Positions 23,317 to 31,722 of a stretch of 37,988 nucleotides of DNA are shown piece by piece (positions within the stretch are counted from its first letter, which is position 1; each line of letters starts with the position of its first letter). Below the pieces are notes generated by a model. It was given only the letters and a program-made list of their open reading frames with translations, ran no database searches and was not told where the DNA came from. The position numbers were made by a program, and so were the translations under genes. The DNA is from a virus, in the IMG/VR virus record IMGVR_UViG_3300034524_000189, positions 1 to 37,988 of that record. One strand, 5' to 3'.

Positions 23317-25001
23317 TACCCGGATACACCCAACTAAAAAGCGGAATCCTGGTCCCGGATGGGACGTGGGAGCTAATGAAAGCCAAGTCCGAAGAAATCG
23401 AGCGAAAAAAGAGAGGCCGCTTCTTTAGCAATTATAACCGCTGGCGTCATACCGCCCTGTACGGCCAGGAAAAGCCCATCCGTACTCCATCTTTCGCTTT
23501 CCTACGGGAAGTAGCCAAAGCGTCGCCCATAGACAAAGTGATTATCGCCGCCCGGGTGGTCCAGATCAGGCGCATGGCCCAACGGGCGCTCAATGAGCGG
23601 CAATTGGGATTCAGGGTGGTCCATGACAGATGGAATGACCCGAACTTCAAGCCCACCCCTTCCGAACTAAAGGACATTGAAAAGCGCTGCGACGAAGTTG
23701 AGCGTATTCTGGAAACCCCGACGCGGGAAATACATCCTACTGTAAAACATTTCTTTGTGGAAGCTGTCAAAGACGAGTTGATCCTGGACCGTAAGGCAAT
23801 CGTGATCTACCGAGACCGCCGCGGCCGGCCGGTGCAGTTCCATTACATAGATCCCGCCACCATCCGCCCCCGCCTGCAGGTCCTGCTCCCCTGGATGGTA
23901 GAAAACGGCGAAACCAATATCGACAGGGCTGCCGAGCGTATGTCCTACGCCAATGGCATTGACCTTACGAAGGCGGCCTGGGTGCAGGTTATCGACGAGC
24001 AAATAGTGGCAGCTTGGACCGAAGACGAAATGTCTGTAGATATCACTAACCCTGTTTCAGAGGTTGATTATTGGGGCTATGGCGTTTCGGCTCTAGAGCA
24101 GAGTTTGGAGTTCACCGACGCCTTCATCCAGGCCTGGCGTTACAACACGGAACTTTTTAAGCAAAACTATCCCGAAGCTATCTTGGTTCTCCTGGGTGAC
24201 TATGATCCGGAAGGGCTCGAAGCCTTCAAGCGCCAGATCCTCGGTGAGGTAGGTCCAGGTCAAAACTGGCGGCTGCCAGTGGTGCCTGGCGGCGATAAGG
24301 AATCCTTTGACGGGAAGCTATTGAAGCTGAGAGACACGCCGAAGGATATGCAATTTGCCGAACTTATACGCATCGTTATTAATCTCAAGGCGGCGGCCTA
24401 CCGGATGCACCCGGGCATCATCAACTTCAGCACCGACGCCGGCAGCGGCCAGGCGATTTTCAGCCACCAGAACGCCGAAGCCCTGATCAACCTTTCCCAA
24501 GACGAAGGGCTGGGCGACATTCTGGAGAACATGGCCGAATGGCTGACCAGGGCGATTATTAAGCCACGATATCCAGACCTGCGTATGATCTGGACGGGTC
24601 TGAATGCGGAGGACCAAAAGGCCATTGTAGACCGCCTCAATGTTGAAAGCCAAACCTATCTGACGGTAGACGAAGTACGGGCCCGCCAGGGATTAAGCAA
24701 ATTACCCAACGGCGCTGGCCAGTACATTAACAGTCCCTACTACTTCCAGGCTCAAGCCATGGCGGCCGCACAACAACAAGGCCAACCTGGGCAGGGACAG
24801 GCGGAAGGCGCCCAGGATGAAACGGAAGAGCGATCCGGCGGGGACGGTAATTACCAGCCGGATGTGGGCCAACCGGGTGGCGATAAGAAAGACGATGAAG
24901 TAGCCATAACGAACAATAAGGACGAGCATAAGGCCGAAACCGTCAACAAGAGCAGGTCGGCTAGGCAAGAAAAATATTTGGAGATCAGGTTGGTGAGTTA
25001 G
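23307..25001 (+). CDS. Portal protein
   Basis: The dodecameric portal ring through which DNA enters the head and to which the neck attaches. Supporting patterns: VKHFFVEAVKDELILDRKAI, FHYIDPATIRPRL, SEVDYWGYGVSALEQSL, ELFKQNYPEAILVL, PKDMQFAELIRIVINLKAAAYRMHP and SGQAIFSHQNAEAL, all typical of HK97/SPP1-type portals. After residue ~485 comes a low-complexity Gln/Glu/Asp-rich tail. ATG 23307 overlaps the preceding gene; size (564) is normal for the tail-extended class. Confidence 0.88.
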   Translation: MALIPGYTQLKSGILVPDGTWELMKAKSEEIERKKRGRFFSNYNRWRHTALYGQEKPIRTPSFAFLREVAKASPIDKVIIAARVVQIRRMAQRALNERQLGFRVVHDRWNDPNFKPTPSELKDIEKRCDEVERILETPTREIHPTVKHFFVEAVKDELILDRKAIVIYRDRRGRPVQFHYIDPATIRPRLQVLLPWMVENGETNIDRAAERMSYANGIDLTKAAWVQVIDEQIVAAWTEDEMSVDITNPVSEVDYWGYGVSALEQSLEFTDAFIQAWRYNTELFKQNYPEAILVLLGDYDPEGLEAFKRQILGEVGPGQNWRLPVVPGGDKESFDGKLLKLRDTPKDMQFAELIRIVINLKAAAYRMHPGIINFSTDAGSGQAIFSHQNAEALINLSQDEGLGDILENMAEWLTRAIIKPRYPDLRMIWTGLNAEDQKAIVDRLNVESQTYLTVDEVRARQGLSKLPNGAGQYINSPYYFQAQAMAAAQQQGQPGQGQAEGAQDETEERSGGDGNYQPDVGQPGGDKKDDEVAITNNKDEHKAETVNKSRSARQEKYLEIRLVS

Positions 25002-25002
25002 G

Positions 25003-25440
25003 ATGGCTGATTACAGGCGTCTTGGTGCTTGCCGACGATGCGGCAGTTGTTGTATCGGATTTGTGCTTTGGCTTAACGGCAGTCCGCTCACTTACGAAGC
25101 CGCTGTTGAAGCCCTGGCAAGATATAAATTGCCTTTAGACGTGGCGATCTATGAGTCCAGCCAGGAACAGAGAGGCAAGCCTCAGAGAGAACTACCGGGG
25201 CAGCAGGATCTGAATGGTCGTAAACTGGGCACGGATTACCACCTTCTGCGCTGCCGGCATCTTATTGATGAAAATGGGAATGAGGTGACGGTATGGACAC
25301 CAGGATTAAAAACCCGCTGTGCTATTTATGCCTCCAGGCCCGAATTATGCCGTGAGTTTCCCACTCCTTATGCTTGGAGGGATGAGCGCTGCGGTTATTC
25401 CTTTGTGAAAATCGCTGAAACTCAAATAGCCGGCGCGTAG
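25003..25440 (+). CDS. YkgJ-type cysteine-cluster protein
   Basis: A 145-residue protein of the YkgJ (UPF0153) cysteine-cluster class: GACRRCGSCC at residues 8-17, then a second half with CAIYASRPELCREFPTP and a final CGYSF, together a likely metal- or Fe-S-binding site. The role in a phage is not established. It begins one base after the portal stop, in the late operon but outside the normal head-gene set, so it is probably an accessory insertion. Confidence 0.8.
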   Translation: MADYRRLGACRRCGSCCIGFVLWLNGSPLTYEAAVEALARYKLPLDVAIYESSQEQRGKPQRELPGQQDLNGRKLGTDYHLLRCRHLIDENGNEVTVWTPGLKTRCAIYASRPELCREFPTPYAWRDERCGYSFVKIAETQIAGA

Positions 25441-25457
25441 TGGCGGGGGTGGACGCC

Positions 25458-25781
25458 ATGCGCATCTATTTAGGGAATAAGGAGTGGAAGACAAGCCACC
25501 ATGCCATTGATCAATACATCGAACGAATAGATAGAAAGGCCAGCCGCGGCCATGCGGAGTTAATCATTCTAGCTTTACTTTGCCGATCTCTGGAAGTGCT
25601 CCATGACGAAGGAGATGTAAAAGAGGTCTGGAGTGAGGAACATGAAATTGCCGCCGTGGTGGATCTAAAGAAACACGTAGTGATTACTCTATATCCCAAG
25701 AGCGTAAAAGAAGTGGCTCTTGAACGGTGGGAAGCCCGGCAGCGACGCCGGGATATGGCCAAATATATTGCTTTAATGTAA
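25458..25781 (+). CDS. Unknown protein
   Basis: A ~107-residue protein with SHHAIDQYIERI at its start and a basic C-terminus (ALERWEARQRRRDMAK). The HAIDQYIERI pattern and strand-helix rhythm (EVWSEEHEIAAVVDLKKHVVITLYP) are reminiscent of small RelE-like or regulatory proteins, but I cannot assign a family. ATG 25458 has GGGGGTGG six bases upstream; GTG 25440 would overlap the previous stop. Confidence 0.5.
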   Translation: MRIYLGNKEWKTSHHAIDQYIERIDRKASRGHAELIILALLCRSLEVLHDEGDVKEVWSEEHEIAAVVDLKKHVVITLYPKSVKEVALERWEARQRRRDMAKYIALM

Positions 25782-25800
25782 CCGCGGGAGGATTGCGAAC

Positions 25801-26838
25801 ATGGGATTAAAGCGGGTTTTGAACGGCGAAGAAGCTTACGAATACGCGCGGCAAGTCGGTTACACGGAGCCGGTCAGGATCCGGGCGCTGGTGGCGAAAT
25901 ATGGCCCGCTGGTTCTAACCCGTGTTCCCATGTCCAAGATCAATGTATGGGATAGCTACCTGGCCGCTCTGGAATATGCCACTGAGGGCAAAATTGATTG
26001 GGATGGTTTTCATTTTGTGAGCACTAATCCGCAAACGAAAGCACAGAGGCAGGCAGTTATCAAGGCGATCAAGACCGAGTTAACTCGACCTCTCGATAAG
26101 GAACGTCTGGCCTATTACCGCGAGCACGGCGGGAAAGTCCGGGAGCAGGTTAATCATCTGGATTTTCATATTTTCAAGTTCCGCCGGTTGCTAAAGCATC
26201 TGAAGGATAAAGGACCGGTTACACCGGCCATCGCCGATGCGCTCTATGACAATGGCAAACTGGGCCTGGCGGACGGCAATCACCGGGCGGCGGTTTATTA
26301 CATCCAAGGGAAACCCTCAATGCGGGTATATGTACCACAACAACTTTTGGAATATCTGACGGCAGGCGCAGAGAATAGGAACGATTTGCCAAAGGCTGGG
26401 GTCGGCAAGTTGGGAAAAGGTATCCGGGCAGTACTCAAAAAGCGGCAACCGACCGCGGCCCATCAGAAAGAACGCCATATCGCTGAACTGCTTGCCGGCA
26501 TGTCTGATGGCAGCCTGAACATTTCGTCCGAAATCCTGGCCAGGGCCGTTGAGGATCACCGCCTGCCGAAAAAGGTGGCCACTAACCGCCAGGCTCTCAA
26601 GGCGTGGCTGCTCGGTACGGCCCGGGATACGCTGGAGAAAATGCCGGCCGAAATGGTTCTGAATATACGGCTCCTGCAATACGACCCGCGGGAATCGGCG
26701 CCCTTTCGAACAAAGAACGGGACTGTAACTCTTGGACCAGAAGGTATGTTGCCGGATCGGTCGGGCCGCTTGGCCTCCCTTTGGCAGGCAGTACGAGTGA
26801 TCGAAAGAGATAACGCCATGCGAGAGGGGGCGACATGA
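25801..26838 (+). CDS. ParB/Srx-fold-like protein (predicted)
   Basis: A 345-residue protein encoded between portal and MuF genes. Residues ~115-180 contain a ParB/sulfiredoxin-like signature: HIFKFRRLLKHLKD, then LGLADGNHRAAVYYIQGKP, with MRVYVPQQL after it; the DGNHRA box is the nucleotide-binding part of that fold. The remaining C-terminal ~160 residues are helical and unknown. It is not a partition ParB: no HTH follows. Being inserted in the head block, it may be a virion-borne or accessory enzyme. Start ATG 25801 follows GGGAGGATTGCGAAC. Confidence 0.55.
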   Translation: MGLKRVLNGEEAYEYARQVGYTEPVRIRALVAKYGPLVLTRVPMSKINVWDSYLAALEYATEGKIDWDGFHFVSTNPQTKAQRQAVIKAIKTELTRPLDKERLAYYREHGGKVREQVNHLDFHIFKFRRLLKHLKDKGPVTPAIADALYDNGKLGLADGNHRAAVYYIQGKPSMRVYVPQQLLEYLTAGAENRNDLPKAGVGKLGKGIRAVLKKRQPTAAHQKERHIAELLAGMSDGSLNISSEILARAVEDHRLPKKVATNRQALKAWLLGTARDTLEKMPAEMVLNIRLLQYDPRESAPFRTKNGTVTLGPEGMLPDRSGRLASLWQAVRVIERDNAMREGAT

Positions 26839-28058
26839 CTGTGAAAATCGAGGTACGGCACAATCTCTCCGATCTAGAACTGGCGAAAAGTTTGGCAACG
26901 GTTGCCCTGGCCGAAGACGTGGCCGCCCCCGTGATGGAGATACTGGCCAAGTCATGGCGGGAGTACGAGATTCCGGACCGCTACATGCGCGAAATTGTGG
27001 AATCCATGACGCGACGGTTAAGAACAATATTAGAGGTCTTGGGGCGCAACCTCGAAAAATGGTTCGCTTATCGCTTCCGCTCTGACATGAATAAGAGTTG
27101 GCTACGGAAATCCCCTCCCCGCCCTCCCTTGCTCCTGTCGCAAGCCGAAATAGACGAGCTAAAGCGGCTGATCGAACTGCACTTTAAGAAAGCCATGGGG
27201 CTGGGAATCAAGGGTACGGAGCGGTGGAACATCCCGAAAGATATCGAGGAACGCTGGAAGCGGGCCGGTATCATCCTCCCGGACGTTAATCTGTCCGCCG
27301 GCATTCAGGATGCATATATCGCCGGCCGGCTGTACCAGGTCCTGCGGGACGGGGATAGCTATGAACACATGAAGCAAATGGCCCGGCAGCTTCCTATGAC
27401 CAGGGCAGACCAGCTGGCTATTGAAATTGCACGGGGCAATGCGGCTACCTATATAACTGGTTATGGCGAACAACTGGCAAAACAGGCGGAAACCATGGTG
27501 CTCAACCATAATAAGCGCATCCTACGGGAGATAGTCACCAAGTATTTATCCAGGGATTTGAGGCAGATGCCCTTTGCCCCTGAGGGATTGCTGACCCTTA
27601 ACTGGGCCGAACTTAAAGCCCTGCCTACGGATAAGATAGCGACCTCCTGGCGCCAGCTGGCAACCGAAATATACAATGCCTTCCGGCAGGAGGATCCTAC
27701 CCGCGACTGGCATCGGGTGGCCGTCAGCGAAACGAGATATAGTCAGAACTTGGGTACCCTGCAATCTCTGCAGGAAAGTGGCGTTGAAGAAATTTACTAC
27801 TTAGTTCAACCCGATGCATGCAAGCATTGCAAGGCGTTGTACCTGGAACCTGACGGCGTTACGCCTAAAATTTTTAAGTTAAAAGATATCCTGCAGATTA
27901 TCACGATTACCGGCGGTATGAACGTGGGACGTAAGGCCTCCAAAATCGGGGATCCGGATGAAGGATGGATGCCGGGGGCTCTTGTACATCCATGGTGCAG
28001 GTGCCGACCGCGGCCGGTGGTTCCGGGCATGAAACCGATTAGCCTCCAATTTACTTAA
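26835..28058 (+). CDS. MuF/SPP1 gp7-like head morphogenesis protein
   Basis: A minor head protein that joins portal and capsid during assembly. Its C-terminal domain (~297-400) has the MuF pattern: HRVAVSETRYSQNLGTL, YLVQPDACKHCKALYL, and the ending LVHPWCRCRPRPV with the characteristic H-P-W-C-R-C-R. The N-terminal ~290 residues are helical. It overlaps the previous gene as ATGA, and it follows the portal as in SPP1-like phages, apart from the three inserted genes. Confidence 0.85.
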   Translation: MTVKIEVRHNLSDLELAKSLATVALAEDVAAPVMEILAKSWREYEIPDRYMREIVESMTRRLRTILEVLGRNLEKWFAYRFRSDMNKSWLRKSPPRPPLLLSQAEIDELKRLIELHFKKAMGLGIKGTERWNIPKDIEERWKRAGIILPDVNLSAGIQDAYIAGRLYQVLRDGDSYEHMKQMARQLPMTRADQLAIEIARGNAATYITGYGEQLAKQAETMVLNHNKRILREIVTKYLSRDLRQMPFAPEGLLTLNWAELKALPTDKIATSWRQLATEIYNAFRQEDPTRDWHRVAVSETRYSQNLGTLQSLQESGVEEIYYLVQPDACKHCKALYLEPDGVTPKIFKLKDILQIITITGGMNVGRKASKIGDPDEGWMPGALVHPWCRCRPRPVVPGMKPISLQFT

Positions 28059-28072
28059 AGGGGGATACGGTC

Positions 28073-28273
28073 ATGACTCATGAAGAAATGGTAGTACTGC
28101 TGGAACGGTGCGGTTGTGATGACTACCATATAGACCCAACGAAACGGCAAGTCACCTTAAGGCAGTTGAGCGACTTTGAGAAGGTAGCAAAGTGCTTGGG
28201 CATAGTGATGTGGGAACCTGTCAAGCTTATGGTGCAGGCCCAGGGATGGCGCCTTACCTGGCCGGCTGCATGA
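28073..28273 (+). CDS. Small protein, unknown
   Basis: A 66-residue protein with two Cys near its start (ERCGCDDYH) and a mixed alpha/beta pattern. It follows GGGGGATACGG. No known family; probably a minor late protein. Confidence 0.45.
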   Translation: MTHEEMVVLLERCGCDDYHIDPTKRQVTLRQLSDFEKVAKCLGIVMWEPVKLMVQAQGWRLTWPAA

Positions 28274-28285
28274 AGGAGGATAACG

Positions 28286-30043
28286 ATGGGGATTTTCTTG
28301 AAAGCGTCAAAACCCATACCTGCCGGGGCGCGGTGGATTACTATTTCTAAAGAAAAGCACCCCGATAGTCCCCTGGCTGGCCGGCACATCCTTATATCAG
28401 AGGATGGCCGAATCATTGGTGGGAAAGTGCCGCGGAAATTTTACGACCGGCACATTACTAGTTTTTGGCGAGATGATACGCCCGCGACGCAAACACAGAC
28501 GTGGCATGAAGATCGGTCAGTTGCAACGGAGGCTCACAAAAAACGTCAGGAAAAACGCCAAGGAAGCGTGAGTAAAAGGCAAACTAACCGTACGGGACCC
28601 AGGTCATCTAAGACGCAGCGCGTGGACTATGAGAAGCAACTTAAAGGTAAGAGCACCCTGCGCTTAAAATTGAAGCGTGAAGGGTCCCTCATGGTACCCC
28701 GAGCCAAGGTAACAGGGCCAGACGATGTGGCCACGATCTTTGAAGGCATTGCCGACATGGACCGGGAGCAGGCATGGGTGCTCAATTTGGATGAAAATGA
28801 CAACATCCTCAATGTGCATCTGGCCTCGATTGGCACATTGAACTCTGCCATGATGCACCCTCGTGAGGTGCTTAAAACCAGCGTATTGTCCAACGCCAAG
28901 AAGATCTGGGTTCTGCATAATCACCCCAGTGGTAACAGTAGTCCGTCGCAGGAGGATATTGCAGTTACCCACAGGTTGAATAAGGTTGCTGATACTTTGG
29001 GCATAGAATTTGCCGGCCACCTGGTCATCGGTAAGGGCGAATTTACTCATGTGGGTGTTGATAAAACATATGACCGGCCATATATCGCACATGACAGAAT
29101 TCCCATTCCTGCATTTCAAGGCCGACGGACCGAACGGGTGAAAAAAGTCGGCGTTAGACAAGGCCTCCCCAGATCCAAAAAAGAACTTCTGGAAAAGAAG
29201 CGAATAACCCAGCCTCATGAGGCCGCGGCTCTCGCGCAAGAGGTTTTAGGCAATAAGACGGGACAGGTGATGCTTCTAACTCTAAACACAAAGAACGAAG
29301 TTAACTCAGTTAGATACATTACTGCCACCGAACCCAGGGATATAGCCAGGGAAGTAGCCAGATATTCCATTGAGGACAATGCGGCTGCCACGATTCTTGC
29401 GGCAGGCCAGGAACCGCCGTCGGCGGTGGCCAACAACCCCGTGCTCAACAACATCCTGCAGCATTTGCGCGAGCCTATGGCCCAGGCCGGGATTGAGATC
29501 CTTGATGTCATAGGAGTGGCCAAAGATGGTTACGCAAGTTTCCGCGAGCAGGGATTACCGGTAATGAAATCCTTAATCATGACCGTTTTGAGCATTTTAC
29601 CTTTGTCCAAATCCAAAAGGACCGTATTGAAGGTCTGGCGCTCCCTGCCGGAAATCGCCGCGGATGAGAAGCCGTATACCATAAGGAAGGTAGCCAAGAC
29701 CCGTCAAGGCATGCTCTGGCGGGTTAACGACGGTTGGGGAGAGCGCTACTTTTTGGAGGCACCCGGCCAGAAGCCGCGCCGGATCGCCCAAAAGATGCCT
29801 GACGTAGGCGCCTACTGGCTGGAGGATTCCCTTAGGGCCGCATTAGGCGTGAGCAGGGAAAACTTCAAGGAAGTGCTGGGTTGGAGCGACGAGAAATGGG
29901 ATCGCGTGCTGGCCCGGGCGCTAGACGGCGAGATAAGTAAGGCCAGAACTCAGATCCCGGAAGGTGCCCACTGGGTTACTATACCCACCAAAGAGCAGAA
30001 TCCGGAGCCGGATGCCAGCCGCCGGCGGAACGGGGGAATGTAA
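28286..30043 (+). CDS. Tandem RadC/JAMM-domain protein of the head region
   Basis: A 585-residue multi-domain protein. An N-terminal module (IPAGARWITISKEKHPDSP, then ILISEDGRIIGG) is repeated in part at the very C-terminus (IPEGAHWVTIPTKEQNPEPD). Residues ~125-265 are a RadC-type MPN+ domain with an intact JAMM zinc-protease site: H211-N-H213-PSGNSSP-S221-QE-D224. Residues ~300-420 form a second RadC-like domain in which the HxH site has become ILAAGQEPPS, so it is inactive. This may be a zinc isopeptidase or peptidase carried with, or acting on, the head. Start ATG 28286 follows GAAGGAGGATAACG. Confidence 0.75.
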   Translation: MGIFLKASKPIPAGARWITISKEKHPDSPLAGRHILISEDGRIIGGKVPRKFYDRHITSFWRDDTPATQTQTWHEDRSVATEAHKKRQEKRQGSVSKRQTNRTGPRSSKTQRVDYEKQLKGKSTLRLKLKREGSLMVPRAKVTGPDDVATIFEGIADMDREQAWVLNLDENDNILNVHLASIGTLNSAMMHPREVLKTSVLSNAKKIWVLHNHPSGNSSPSQEDIAVTHRLNKVADTLGIEFAGHLVIGKGEFTHVGVDKTYDRPYIAHDRIPIPAFQGRRTERVKKVGVRQGLPRSKKELLEKKRITQPHEAAALAQEVLGNKTGQVMLLTLNTKNEVNSVRYITATEPRDIAREVARYSIEDNAAATILAAGQEPPSAVANNPVLNNILQHLREPMAQAGIEILDVIGVAKDGYASFREQGLPVMKSLIMTVLSILPLSKSKRTVLKVWRSLPEIAADEKPYTIRKVAKTRQGMLWRVNDGWGERYFLEAPGQKPRRIAQKMPDVGAYWLEDSLRAALGVSRENFKEVLGWSDEKWDRVLARALDGEISKARTQIPEGAHWVTIPTKEQNPEPDASRRRNGGM

Positions 30044-30044
30044 A

Positions 30045-30251
30045 ATGCAGGCGAAAACCATCAGCACCTTAATAGCATCTGAAGCCAAGGCAATTGAAGA
30101 TTACAGCGCATTTTTGGGATCGCAGGACCTTTCGGCAAAAGACCGAAGGATAATAGCCCATATCTTGCAAGATGAACAGGAGCATTTGAAGCTCTTGCAG
30201 GATATGGCGAGACGCCATGCAGCGAAAGGTGGTGAAGCCGATGGGCGCTGA
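30045..30251 (+). CDS. Mini ferritin-like protein
   Basis: A 68-residue helical protein. The first helix has EAKAIEDY and the second has QDEQEHLKLL, giving E...E and E-x-x-H (EQEH) ligands like the diiron site of ferritin/rubrerythrin-type proteins, but only two of the four helices are present; a dimer could build a full bundle. Start ATG 30045. It is unusual in a phage head block; redox or structural roles are open. Confidence 0.5.
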   Translation: MQAKTISTLIASEAKAIEDYSAFLGSQDLSAKDRRIIAHILQDEQEHLKLLQDMARRHAAKGGEADGR

Positions 30252-30618
30252 ATTTTACCGAATAATTGCCAGGTCTATTCCCGGTGGTCAGGTTATGGTT
30301 TTTAACCAGGTTTTGACCAGACAGGAGATTGAAAACATGGTGGTACTGACCGCTCCTCCTACCGTTTCCCATGATTATTTGCAGCTGGTAGCCAAACAGT
30401 TTGTTCCTCAAATTGAACGAGCCACCGGGAAAAAGGCGTTAATCCTTGCCGGCGGCTGGGAGATCTACGGCGCAGAGATGGTAAACTGCCGGGAATGTTC
30501 CCTCTTCCCTTGCCTGGCCAGCGAGGAAGCGGGCACTGAACCGGACGAGAAGGCCTATGAGCGCGTACCTTGCGGTGGGGTCCATTTCGTGCGAAATACT
30601 AATGAGGTGAAACATTAG
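30241..30618 (+). CDS. Unknown phage protein
   Basis: A 125-residue protein with three Cys in CRECSLFPC, a likely metal-binding cluster near the C-terminus. The N-terminal half is mixed alpha/beta (GGQVMVFNQVLTRQEIENMV). ATG 30241 follows AAAGGTGGTGAAGCCG and overlaps the previous gene by 11 nt. Unknown function; conserved minor head or connector proteins of this size are common in this position. Confidence 0.5.
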   Translation: MGAEFYRIIARSIPGGQVMVFNQVLTRQEIENMVVLTAPPTVSHDYLQLVAKQFVPQIERATGKKALILAGGWEIYGAEMVNCRECSLFPCLASEEAGTEPDEKAYERVPCGGVHFVRNTNEVKH

Positions 30619-30635
30619 AAAGGGGGTACCGGCCT

Positions 30636-31478
30636 ATGCCGGCCAATGTAGTTAAGACCGAACATGATGAGCAACTGTGGGAACGGGCCAAAGACATTGT
30701 GCGCAAGCAGTACAAAGGCATTGAGGAAGGCAGCAAGCGGTTTTATCGGCTGGTCATGGGTATTTACCAACGCATGAAGGGCGACAAAAGCATGACCCGG
30801 AGCCTGGCTAAGGGACGGGATGGGCAACTGTATATGATCAGGAATTTCCAGAAATCCGGGCTGTTTGTAGGCGGCCATGAGTGGTCACTAAAGACATCGG
30901 GGCCCGAGATGGGCCTGGAAGAATTCCGAAGGGCCTTAGAACTGGCCATTCGGCAGTATATGGGCCCTGCCAGGGATAAAGGCGCAAGCAGAGAACTTGC
31001 CGAAGAACCATATCCCTGGATAGAAGATATTTTCCCAGGCTATGTCATTGTGCGCAAAGATCCCAAACGGTACAAAGTGTTCTATAAAATAATTAATGGC
31101 AAGGTGGAGGTAGGCCCTAAAATAGAAGTGCGGGCGGTTTACGTGCCGGTGGAGAAAAGCAGGGTGAAGAACATTCACCAAACCCCACCGAAAGAATACC
31201 GGGAAGAAGGCGCCACTGAACGGGAAGACTACGCTGACCCCGAAAACTATAAATACCCGCTGCACACCGAAAAGAACGTGAGAGCGGCCATGGCCTATTT
31301 CTCCAGGCCAAAGAATTATCTGCAGTACACCCCGGAAAAGCGCAAGGAGATCTGGCGCCGTATTTTGAGAGCAGCCAAAAAGTATGGCATCGAGGTTTCA
31401 GAAGAAGTAAAGGAACGTGGCGAGACCAAGAAGAGTTTAGGCATCAGGGATTACCTGCACAAGATGCGGAATGAATAG
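30636..31478 (+). CDS. DUF6582-type head morphogenesis protein (scaffold or protease region)
   Basis: A 280-residue protein built from modules of phage prohead proteins. The start QLWERAKDIVRKQY and YRLVMGIYQRMKG is a common N-terminal module; the middle (PWIEDIFPGYVIVRKDPKRYKVFY, then KVEVGPKIEVRAVYVPVE) resembles a scaffold/protease region; the end carries the DUF6582 motif YPLHTEKNVRAAMAYFSRP followed by TPEKRKEIWRRIL. No complete Ser or Cys protease motif was found. Probable role: assembly chaperone or scaffold with the capsid. Start ATG 30636 follows GAAAGGGGG. Confidence 0.6.
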   Translation: MPANVVKTEHDEQLWERAKDIVRKQYKGIEEGSKRFYRLVMGIYQRMKGDKSMTRSLAKGRDGQLYMIRNFQKSGLFVGGHEWSLKTSGPEMGLEEFRRALELAIRQYMGPARDKGASRELAEEPYPWIEDIFPGYVIVRKDPKRYKVFYKIINGKVEVGPKIEVRAVYVPVEKSRVKNIHQTPPKEYREEGATEREDYADPENYKYPLHTEKNVRAAMAYFSRPKNYLQYTPEKRKEIWRRILRAAKKYGIEVSEEVKERGETKKSLGIRDYLHKMRNE

Positions 31479-31500
31479 CAAACGATGGGAGGGGTAGCCG

Positions 31501-31722
31501 TTGCGTTGTCCAGTCTGCCGAGAAAAGTTAACTAAAGAGATCGAAGGTGGCCAGCTCCTGCTGCGCAACCGCTATCTTCTCCTAAAATCCGATGGCAGTC
31601 TGGTTTTGATATGTCCAAAATGTCGCAGTGAAGTTCCGCCTGATTCAGAGGTTGGGGAACGCCTGCGGAGATCTATATTGCTTAAGGCCTCCAAGGGGGT
31701 GAGGACTGGTGCCAATCAGTAG
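31501..31722 (+). CDS. Zinc-ribbon phage protein
   Basis: A 73-residue protein with CPVCREKL and a second CPKC pair, a complete Cys4 zinc ribbon. TTG 31501 is the start behind GGGAGGGG. It overlaps the next gene by 14 nt. Function unknown. Confidence 0.5.
   Translation: MRCPVCREKLTKEIEGGQLLLRNRYLLLKSDGSLVLICPKCRSEVPPDSEVGERLRRSILLKASKGVRTGANQ

Noticed and set aside
26317-27027. Long antisense reading frame (236 codons) on the minus strand
   Set aside because: It lies over the ParB-fold and MuF genes, has no ribosome-binding site or protein-like motif, and is the shadow expected opposite GC-rich codons.
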